Below, one piece after another: positions 6,106 to 11,960 of a stretch of 14,121 bases of DNA. The position numbers and the translations under genes are program-made. The notes beneath the pieces are model-generated. The model was not told the DNA's origin. It worked only from the letters and a program-made list of their open reading frames with translations, and searched no databases. The number at the start of each line of letters is the position of its first letter. The first letter of the stretch is position 1. The stretch is from an uncultured Prevotellaceae bacterium (GTDB taxonomy: Bacteria; Bacteroidota; Bacteroidia; Bacteroidales; Bacteroidaceae): positions 1-14,121 of the forward strand of contig CALGGJ010000018.1 of the NCBI GenBank assembly GCA_937915745.1, read 5' to 3'.

Positions 6106-8228
6106 ACATATTCTTCGAGAAATATAACACCCCACACCAAGCGTTCCCGTTCGACCGCGTCAAGCTGGAAGACTACGAGCCAGCCATGCGACGTGGCATG
6201 GATGAAGAAAACAAAGAGATGGAACGCCTCATCAATAACCCCGAACCACCCACATTCAGCAATACAATAGAAGCAATGGAACGGTCGGGCGAACTACTGG
6301 GCGAAGTGACAGAGATATTCTTCAACCTCACATCGGCCGAGACCAACGACGAGATGGACGAACTGGCCGAAAAGATGTCGCCGATACTGTCGGACCACGC
6401 AAACAACATAATGCTCAACCCTAAACTCTTTCAACGAGTGGAAGCCGTCTATGAGCAATACAAGAGAGACGGATGCCACGAGAATCCGGATTACTCCGAG
6501 ACCTCCGGGAACCCGGTCACTCCACCACCTCCCCTTTCCATCGAAGAACGCCAACTGCTCAACGACACATATCTGGGGTTCGTACGCAGCGGAGCCAACC
6601 TCCCGCAAGATAAACGCGACCGCCTGAAAGAAATAGGCAACGCGATGAGCCGGCTCGACATTCAATTCTCGCAAAACAAACTGAAGGAAATAAACGCCTT
6701 CACACTGCATATAACCGACCCGGCCGACCTCGACGGACTGCCTGCTACTGCCATCGATGCCGCCAGGCAAGCAGCAAAAGACAAGAAAAAAGACGGATGG
6801 CTCATCACACTGCACCACCCAAGCATGTCACCGTTCCTTACCTACAGCACCCGACGCCAACTGCGCAAGCAACTGTGGATGGCATACAACACCATCTGCA
6901 CACACCCAGGCAAACACAACAACACCGAGGTGGTGAGGCGTATTGTTGACCTCTGCCGCGAGGAGGCTCAGATACTCGGATACAAATGCTACGCCGACTT
7001 CGTACTCGAAGAGCGTATGGCTAAGAACCGGCAGGCGGTATATAAACTGCTGCACCAACTTATCGACGCATACAAACCCACTGCACTGAAAGAACTCGAG
7101 GAAGTACAACGACATGCCCGAGAGATTGAAGGTAACGACTTCGAACTGCAGCCATGGGATGTCGCATACTATACAAACAAGTTGCAGGAGAAACTGTATA
7201 ACATAAACTCGGAGATGCTACGACCATACCTGGAGCTCAGTAAAGTGAAACAAGGCGTGTTCAACCTGGCTACACGACTCTACGGAATCACATTCAAGCT
7301 AAACAAAGACATCCCGGCCTATCATCCCGACGTCGATGTATATGAAGTGTTCGACCACGACGGCACATTCCTCGCACTGCTCTACTGCGACTTCCATCCA
7401 CGCGAAGGCAAGAAGGCAGGAGCATGGATGACCTCGTTCCGCGGACAAAGCATAGACGACGACGGCACAAACCACCGGCCACACGTATCGCTTGTGATGA
7501 ACTTCACAAAACCCACCGACACACAGCCGGCACTGCTCACACTGGGCGAGGTGGAAACCTTCCTGCACGAATTCGGACACTCGCTCCACGAGATATTCTC
7601 ACAATGCAAGTATGAAGAACTGAGCGGAACCAACGTGTATTGGGATTTCGTAGAACTACCGTCACAATTCATGGAGAACTACTGCATCGAAAAGGATTTC
7701 CTGGCCACATTCGCACGCCACTACGAGACGGGCGAGCCAATGCCCGATACACTGATTGACCGAATCGCAGCCAGCCGCAACTTCTGTGTAGCCATGGCAT
7801 GTATGCGACAAGTATCGTTCTGCCTGCTCGACATGGCATACTACACACTCGACCACCCGCTCACCGACGATATCGAGACATTCGAACAGAATGCATGGAA
7901 AGAAGCCGCCATCACACCACACATACCAGGCACATGTATGTCGGTGCAGTTCTCACACATCATGGCAGGAGGTTACTCGGCCGGATACTACAGCTACAAG
8001 TGGGCGGAAGTGCTCGATGCCGATGCCTTCTCGCTATTCAAACAGAATGGCATATTCGACAGAAAGACCGCACAGAGCTTCCGCGACAACATACTCTCGC
8101 GCGGTGCGACAGAACATCCGATGACACTCTACCGCCGATTCAGAGGAGCAGAACCCACAATCGACGCCCTGCTGAAACGCAACGGAATAGAAACGCCAGG
8201 GACTCAAGGCACCAACACCACGGCGTGA
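6102..8228 (+). CDS. M3 family zinc metallopeptidase (oligopeptidase / peptidyl-dipeptidase Dcp-like)
   Basis: 708 residues. The zinc site is intact: H489-E490-F-G-H493 in FLHEFGHSLHEIF, with the third ligand E518 in YWDFVELPSQFMENY. Downstream IMAGGYSAGYYSYKWAEVLDADAFSLF supplies the conserved substrate-binding tyrosines of the M3 fold. M3 enzymes degrade short peptides, usually in the cytoplasm; no signal peptide is visible (MNIFFEKYNTPHQAFPF), which fits. Dcp and oligopeptidase A cannot be separated by eye. The start overlaps the Crp/Fnr stop (ATGA). An unusual proline-rich stretch at about residues 127-145 (NPDYSETSGNPVTPPPP) interrupts the N-terminal helical region between RVEAVYEQYKRDG and LSIEERQLLNDTYLGFVRSGANL. 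It resembles the insert in KdsB. The stop codon lies inside the first copy of a 44-bp duplicated segment. Confidence 0.95.
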   Translation: MNIFFEKYNTPHQAFPFDRVKLEDYEPAMRRGMDEENKEMERLINNPEPPTFSNTIEAMERSGELLGEVTEIFFNLTSAETNDEMDELAEKMSPILSDHANNIMLNPKLFQRVEAVYEQYKRDGCHENPDYSETSGNPVTPPPPLSIEERQLLNDTYLGFVRSGANLPQDKRDRLKEIGNAMSRLDIQFSQNKLKEINAFTLHITDPADLDGLPATAIDAARQAAKDKKKDGWLITLHHPSMSPFLTYSTRRQLRKQLWMAYNTICTHPGKHNNTEVVRRIVDLCREEAQILGYKCYADFVLEERMAKNRQAVYKLLHQLIDAYKPTALKELEEVQRHAREIEGNDFELQPWDVAYYTNKLQEKLYNINSEMLRPYLELSKVKQGVFNLATRLYGITFKLNKDIPAYHPDVDVYEVFDHDGTFLALLYCDFHPREGKKAGAWMTSFRGQSIDDDGTNHRPHVSLVMNFTKPTDTQPALLTLGEVETFLHEFGHSLHEIFSQCKYEELSGTNVYWDFVELPSQFMENYCIEKDFLATFARHYETGEPMPDTLIDRIAASRNFCVAMACMRQVSFCLLDMAYYTLDHPLTDDIETFEQNAWKEAAITPHIPGTCMSVQFSHIMAGGYSAGYYSYKWAEVLDADAFSLFKQNGIFDRKTAQSFRDNILSRGATEHPMTLYRRFRGAEPTIDALLKRNGIETPGTQGTNTTA
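6480..6521 (+). repeat. In-frame insert in the M3 peptidase gene, copy 2 of the short repeat shared with kdsB
   Basis: Encodes ENPDYSETSGNPVT, residues 127-140 of the peptidase, followed by four prolines. Its alignment with 4745-4786 is gap-free and in the same frame, giving the shared peptide N-P-[ED]-[NY]-S-E-x-x-G-N-P-V. M3 peptidases I recall have only a short linker here before the motif equivalent to LLNDTYLGFVRSGANL. Confidence 0.6.
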
Positions 8229-8295
8229 ATATACGCACAACGACATACGAATATACGGACCACGATGCGTGAATATACGCACAACGACATACGAA
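8223..8295. repeat. 44-bp tandem duplication with a 29-bp perfect direct repeat
   Basis: A 29-bp sequence at 8223-8251 recurs without mismatch at 8267-8295, a period of 44 bp. It begins GCGTGAATATACGC, an imperfect palindrome. A third GAATATACG lies between the copies at 8249-8257. The first copy contains the TGA of the M3 peptidase gene; the second ends 5 bp before the lipoprotein ATG at 8301. It therefore occupies the whole 72-bp intergenic space and may hold regulatory sites for the lipoprotein gene. Confidence 0.9.
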
Positions 8296-8300
8296 AAGAC

Positions 8301-8741
8301 ATGAACAAAACATCGAAGATAATAACACTGCTGATCCTCGCGATACTCGCCACCGCATGTGACACATCAGACGATGTGGCTGAGATATTCAACGGCCACC
8401 GTTTCAAAATCACCGGCATCACCTACAATGGCATCAAGACCACCCAAGAATCAGAAGAACTGTATTCGGCTGATGACACCTACTACATCACATTCACTGC
8501 ACAAACCGTTCAGGGAATGCTGGCAGCAGGTACACCGGTCGAAGGCACATGGAAAGCTGAAGGCAAAGACCGCACGATGGTCGTCAACCTACTCCGTCCA
8601 CAGTCGGCCGACGGCATGTCGGAAATCTGCCGCCTGATATACTTCACCCTCAAAGATGCAACATCATACGGCGGCGACAAAAACGTGCTGCGCATCTACC
8701 GCGACAGCAATACATATATCGACCTCAGCGCGAAACAATAG
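8301..8741 (+). CDS. Small lipoprotein, resembling the DUF4847 family
   Basis: 146 residues from ATG 8301. The N-terminus MNKTSKIITLLILAILATAC is a lipoprotein signal peptide with the modified cysteine at C20. It is followed at once by DTSDD; acidic residues at this position resemble the lipoprotein export signal of Bacteroidetes, so surface display is possible. The mature part, opening VAEIFNGHRFKITGITYNG, is a small beta-rich protein without cysteines other than one near the C-terminal third. From memory it resembles DUF4847, a family of unknown function; this assignment is tentative. An in-frame ATG at 8265 was rejected because the extra 12 residues come from the duplicated segment and would spoil the signal peptide. 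It lies 72 bp after the M3 peptidase gene and 80 bp before the deaminase gene. Confidence 0.8.
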   Translation: MNKTSKIITLLILAILATACDTSDDVAEIFNGHRFKITGITYNGIKTTQESEELYSADDTYYITFTAQTVQGMLAAGTPVEGTWKAEGKDRTMVVNLLRPQSADGMSEICRLIYFTLKDATSYGGDKNVLRIYRDSNTYIDLSAKQ

Positions 8742-8780
8742 ACAACACGTCAATACAATAATACATCCATACATTCTATA

Positions 8781-8799
8781 TAAACGCTAAACGCTAAAC
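8781..8799 (+). repeat. TAAACGCT repeat element, copy 1, ahead of the dCMP deaminase gene
   Basis: TAAACGCTAAACGCTAAAC, a 7-bp unit (CTAAACG) repeated, ends 22 bp before the ATG at 8822. It matches the element at 9360-9378 in 18 of 19 positions. The 80-bp gap is otherwise A/T rich with no clear TAnnTTTG box. Confidence 0.75.
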
Positions 8800-8821
8800 A
8801 ATATAATCACACAATAACTCG

Positions 8822-9262
8822 ATGCAAACCGAAAAGCAACGACAACTCGACCTCCGCTACCTGCGCATGGCCCGTATATGGTCGGAAAACAGCTACTGCA
8901 AGCGCCTGCAGGTAGGTGCCATTGTGGTAAAGAACCAGATGATCATAAGCGACGGCTTCAACGGTACACCTTCAGGCTTTGACAATGTGTGCGAAGAAAA
9001 CGGTGTAACCAAACCCTACGTGCTCCATGCCGAAGCCAACGCTATTACTAAACTGGCACGCTCGCACAACTCAAGCGACGGTGCCACACTATATGTCACG
9101 GCATCTCCCTGCCTCGAATGCTCAAAACTCATCATACAATCGGGCATACGCCGTGTCATCTACAGCGACCAATATCGCCTGATGGACGGCATCGACCTAC
9201 TCCGCCGCGCCGGTATCGAAGTGGTACAGATGCAAGATAAAGAGTCTCAACGACAACTTTGA
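8822..9262 (+). CDS. Deoxycytidylate (dCMP) deaminase, ComEB-like
   Basis: 146 residues. It converts dCMP to dUMP, feeding dTMP synthesis. It has the zinc-dependent deaminase signature: H69-A-E71 in VLHAEANAI, with E71 the proton shuttle, and P96-C97-L-E-C100 in SPCLECSKLI. The typical dCMP deaminase features RQLDLRYLRMARIWSENSYCKRLQVGAIVVK and ISDGFNGTPSGFDN are present. It ends with a short basic tail (ESQRQL). The later neighbour encoding 5-formyltetrahydrofolate cyclo-ligase also belongs to one-carbon/thymidylate metabolism, which makes the grouping sensible. It is preceded by the TAAACGCT element and followed by a 135-bp gap containing a second copy. Confidence 0.95.
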   Translation: MQTEKQRQLDLRYLRMARIWSENSYCKRLQVGAIVVKNQMIISDGFNGTPSGFDNVCEENGVTKPYVLHAEANAITKLARSHNSSDGATLYVTASPCLECSKLIIQSGIRRVIYSDQYRLMDGIDLLRRAGIEVVQMQDKESQRQL

Positions 9263-9279
9263 CAATCACGATAACCGGA

Positions 9280-9344
9280 GGGGAGGCAAAACAGAATATC
9301 ACACTCCGCATGGTCAACCACAGCCCGTATGGACTCTCCTCCCC
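9280..9344. other. Long-range inverted repeat in the gap after the dCMP deaminase gene
   Basis: GGGGAGG (9280-9286) can pair with CCTCCCC (9338-9344) around a 51-nt loop that holds a degenerate direct repeat, CCGCATGG / CCGTATGG. It might form a structured leader or intergenic RNA, but the loop is long and no T run follows, so it is not a standard terminator. Confidence 0.3.
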
Positions 9345-9359
9345 ATAAACCCTAGGCCG

Positions 9360-9378
9360 TAAACGCTAAAAGCTAAAC
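9360..9378 (+). repeat. TAAACGCT repeat element, copy 2, ahead of the S41 protease gene
   Basis: TAAACGCTAAAAGCTAAAC ends 19 bp before the ATG at 9398 and differs by one base from the element at 8781-8799. The near-constant distance from two start codons suggests a role in the leader or promoter, although it may simply be a dispersed intergenic repeat. Confidence 0.75.
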
Positions 9379-9397
9379 TCATAAACTCTCAACTCAT

Positions 9398-11095
9398 ATG
9401 TCATCACAACGCACATCACGTTTCGTACCCATAGTGATAGCTACAAGCATCATCATAGGTATTATTCTGGGTACATTCTTCTCAAACCGTTTCTCAGGCA
9501 ACCGCCTCAACATCATAAACACATCGTCAAACAAACTGAACGACCTGCTTCATATCATCAACGACCAGTATGTAGATACCATCGACATATCCGATATTGT
9601 AGAGCAGGCCATGCCACGGATTCTGACCGAGCTCGACCCTCACTGCTCATACATTTCGTCCGAGTCGGCCAAGACGGCCAACGACGAGTTGCGTGGCAGT
9701 TTCAGCGGCATCGGCGTGCAGTTCTCTATCAAGAGCGACACCGTGTATGTGTCGAATGTCATCAAAGGCGGTCCGGCAGAGAAAGTTGGTATGATGGCCG
9801 GCGACCGCATTGTAAGCATCGACGATGAACCGTATGTAGGTAAAGATGTAAGCAGCAACGAGACACTGCGGCGACTGAAAGGCGAGCAGGGCTCGAAGGT
9901 GAAGCTCGGAGTAGTGCGTCGTGGCACCGCCGATATGCTCACGTTCAACATCACCCGCGGTGACATACCGGTAAAAAGCATAGAAGCCACCTACATGCTT
10001 ACCTCCGAGTTGGGTTACGTAAATATAAACAAGTTTGGAGAGACCACCTATCCTGAGTTGCTGTTTGCCTTGGCTCAGCTTGAGCATGAAGACTTCAAAG
10101 GCTTGGTAATCGACCTTCGCGGCAACACCGGTGGCTATCTGAAGAGTGCCATACAGATGGTCAACGAATTCCTGCCTGCCGACAAACTTATTGTTTATAC
10201 TCAAGGTAGGAAAGAACCTCGCCAAGACTACAGGAGCGACGGTCGTGGTTCGTATAAGAAACTGCCGCTCATCGTACTCACCGACGAGGGGACAGCCAGT
10301 GCCGCCGAGATATTTGCCGGTGCCATACAGGATAACGACCGAGGTATCGTAGTGGGTCGCCGTACATTTGGGAAGGGACTGGTACAGCAACCATTTGAGT
10401 TCTACGACGGCAGCCTCATACACCTCACCGTCTCGCGCTACTACACACCGTCGGGGCGCTGCATACAGAAGCCATATACCAACGGTGAAGACAAAGAATA
10501 CGAATACGACATCATCAACCGCTATCAGCATGGTGAGTTCTTCAGCGAAGACAGCATACGCCAGACGGGACAGGTATATACCACAAGCATCGGTCGCAAA
10601 GTGTATGGCGGTGGAGGCATCATGCCCGATTATTTCGTAGCCGAAGATACCACGATGTTCACTACATACTACCAGGAGATAGCATCGCGCGGACTCATCA
10701 ATCAGTTCTGTTTTGAGTTTACCGACAACAACCGTCCACAGTATTCAGAGCTTACCACAGCCGACGAAATTCTGCGCCAGTTGCGCCGTGACCGTGTGAT
10801 TCAGCAATTCATCAACTATTGTGACAATCACGGAGTGAAGCGCCGCAACAATCTCATACTGCGCTCGCAGCCACTTATCGAACTTGTGATTCACGGGTCG
10901 ATACTCTACAACTTCCTCGACATGGAAGAGTATCTGAAATTTATCAATCAGAGCGACCGCACCATCGAGCGTGCCATCCAACTATATGAAGAAGGAGCAA
11001 CAACCCCTACCCTGCCTGTCGGCGACCAAGCAGTCGATAAGAAGACAGCTTGGGCATCTCCGCGCCCAGCCCTCGGTGCGCGCCTCCTTGCCTGA
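9398..11095 (+). CDS. S41 family C-terminal processing protease (CtpA-type) with PDZ domain
   Basis: 565 residues. An N-terminal membrane anchor (about residues 9-29) places it in the periplasm. A helical segment with ITELDPHCSYIS-like TELDPHCSYIS precedes a PDZ domain at about 100-185 (GSFSGIGVQFSI, GGPAEKVGMMAGDRIVSID). The protease core follows: YVNINKFGETTY, GLVIDLRGNTGGYL, catalytic S301 in EGTASAAEIFAGAIQD and K326 in RTFGKGLVQQPF, the usual 25 residues apart. Members trim C-termini of envelope proteins, and partners of PBPs and murein hydrolases are known in other bacteria. The last 36 or so residues (from ATTPTLPVGD on) are low in complexity and overlap the next gene, so they may be a stop-loss extension. 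A TAAACGCT element precedes the start. Confidence 0.95.
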   Translation: MSSQRTSRFVPIVIATSIIIGIILGTFFSNRFSGNRLNIINTSSNKLNDLLHIINDQYVDTIDISDIVEQAMPRILTELDPHCSYISSESAKTANDELRGSFSGIGVQFSIKSDTVYVSNVIKGGPAEKVGMMAGDRIVSIDDEPYVGKDVSSNETLRRLKGEQGSKVKLGVVRRGTADMLTFNITRGDIPVKSIEATYMLTSELGYVNINKFGETTYPELLFALAQLEHEDFKGLVIDLRGNTGGYLKSAIQMVNEFLPADKLIVYTQGRKEPRQDYRSDGRGSYKKLPLIVLTDEGTASAAEIFAGAIQDNDRGIVVGRRTFGKGLVQQPFEFYDGSLIHLTVSRYYTPSGRCIQKPYTNGEDKEYEYDIINRYQHGEFFSEDSIRQTGQVYTTSIGRKVYGGGGIMPDYFVAEDTTMFTTYYQEIASRGLINQFCFEFTDNNRPQYSELTTADEILRQLRRDRVIQQFINYCDNHGVKRRNNLILRSQPLIELVIHGSILYNFLDMEEYLKFINQSDRTIERAIQLYEEGATTPTLPVGDQAVDKKTAWASPRPALGARLLA

Positions 11096-11570
11096 GTTGT
11101 CGGCCTCTGTCATACACCGGCTGGAACGGCACCCGTGGTTTCAGCAGGCCCGGTGTGTGTTGCTCTATTATGCTTTGCCCGACGAAGTCGATACACGGCC
11201 TCTCCTCTATAAGTATCGTGACAGTAAGACGCTGCTGTTGCCCTCGGTGGCAGGCTACGACCTTGAATTGCACGTCTATGACTCGACATCTGATATGGTT
11301 CAAGGTGCTTTCCACATCACCCAGTCGCAAGGGCCGCTGGTACTGCCGGCCCATTATTCGTCGATCGAGCTTGCTGTCATTCCGGGCGTTGCATTCGACG
11401 CTGCGGGGCATCGTCTTGGCCGTGGTCGTGGATACTACGACCGCTTGTTGCCTCTGCTTGATTGCCACACCATAGGCATTTGTTTTCCGTTCCAACTGAT
11501 TGAGTCAGTACCTCACGAGCCACACGACATGATGGTTGACGAGGTGATAAGTGTATCCCTGCCAGGTTGA
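10986..11570 (+). CDS. 5-formyltetrahydrofolate cyclo-ligase (methenyltetrahydrofolate synthetase)
   Basis: 194 residues from ATG 10986. The enzyme uses ATP to turn 5-formyl-THF into 5,10-methenyl-THF. It shows the N-terminal helix KQSIRRQLGHLRAQ, YYALPDEVDTRPLL, TLLLPSVAG, LVLPAHY, AVIPGVAFDAAGHRLGRGRGYYDRLL (the ATP-binding glycine-rich signature) and IGICFPFQLIESVPHEPHD. An in-frame ATG at 10971 would add five residues. Either start overlaps the protease gene by 110-125 bp. No later ATG would keep the conserved N-terminal helix, so overlap is real unless there is a sequencing error. Its codon usage is noticeably richer in G and T than that of kdsB or the Crp/Fnr gene. It is the last gene of the plus-strand run. 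Confidence 0.93.
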   Translation: MKKEQQPLPCLSATKQSIRRQLGHLRAQPSVRASLPELSASVIHRLERHPWFQQARCVLLYYALPDEVDTRPLLYKYRDSKTLLLPSVAGYDLELHVYDSTSDMVQGAFHITQSQGPLVLPAHYSSIELAVIPGVAFDAAGHRLGRGRGYYDRLLPLLDCHTIGICFPFQLIESVPHEPHDMMVDEVISVSLPG

Positions 11571-11654
11571 GCATCTCCACCTTTCCATACTTTAAACCCA
11601 AATGACGCCAAAGCTGAAATTACGACACATGTAATGCCGGCTACATATAACGCA

Positions 11655-11685
11655 GGCGGCGGCCCCGGATATTGGTGGCCGCCGC
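11655..11685. terminator. GC-rich hairpin after the cyclo-ligase gene, possible terminator
   Basis: GCGGCGGCC (11656-11664) pairs perfectly with GGCCGCCGC (11677-11685) around a 12-nt loop, 86 bp after the stop of the cyclo-ligase gene. It is followed by an A/T-rich stretch rather than a T run, so factor-independent termination is uncertain. The rest of 11571-11783 shows no gene on either strand. Confidence 0.45.
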
Positions 11686-11734
11686 TTCGCGCGTATAAAA
11701 ATATTAAGGTGTATGTCTCATGATATTGTTATGC

Positions 11735-11775
11735 CACTCCCTGGCCTGGCCTGTTTCGACGACAGGCCGGGGGTG
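11735..11775 (-). terminator. Strong hairpin just after the small minus-strand gene
   Basis: GGCCTGT (11748-11754) pairs with ACAGGCC (11762-11768) around a 7-nt loop, and the stem extends outward through CC/GG pairs and CACTCCC against GGGTG. It begins about 9 bp past the stop codon of the 47-residue gene, so it probably ends that transcript. On the plus strand it is followed by GTTTCAATAT, so it could also back up termination of the opposing genes. Confidence 0.5.
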
Positions 11776-11783
11776 TTTCAATA

Positions 11784-11927
11784 TCAGAATTCCTCCCATT
11801 CGGTATCGTCACGCTCAGGTGCCAACACATCGCTGTTATCGGCAGGGGTGGTTGATACTACGAGGCAGATGGTTTCGATTGCAGTCTCCTCAACATTGAT
11901 TGTTGGATGAATATATGTACGTTTCAT
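11784..11927 (-). CDS. Small acidic protein of 47 residues, unknown function
   Basis: Reading on the minus strand, ATG at 11927 opens a 47-residue frame starting MKRTYIHPTINVEETAIETI and ending DDTEWEEF, closed by TGA at 11786-11784. It starts 34 bp after the stop of the large surface protein gene and is followed directly by a strong hairpin, so it fits as the last gene of that transcript. Short genes opening M-K-[KR]-x-Y-[IE]-x-P-x are frequent in Bacteroidales and have no agreed function; that resemblance is from memory. It has a basic N-terminus, a central hydrophobic ICLVVS and an acidic C-terminal half. No signal peptide is evident. It would be missed by gene finders with a 60-residue cutoff. 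Confidence 0.6.
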   Translation of the reverse strand: MKRTYIHPTINVEETAIETICLVVSTTPADNSDVLAPERDDTEWEEF

Positions 11928-11960
11928 AATGTTGTCATCGGTTTTCTGATTGTTAAACAA

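Noticed and set aside
8265..8300. ATG 8265 as the start of the lipoprotein gene
   Set aside because: The extra residues are encoded by the duplicated 44-bp unit and would precede an otherwise ideal lipoprotein signal starting at 8301.
11713..11910. A 65-codon plus-strand frame in the convergent gap
   Set aside because: It runs through the hairpin and antisense to the better-supported 47-residue minus-strand gene; its composition looks non-coding.
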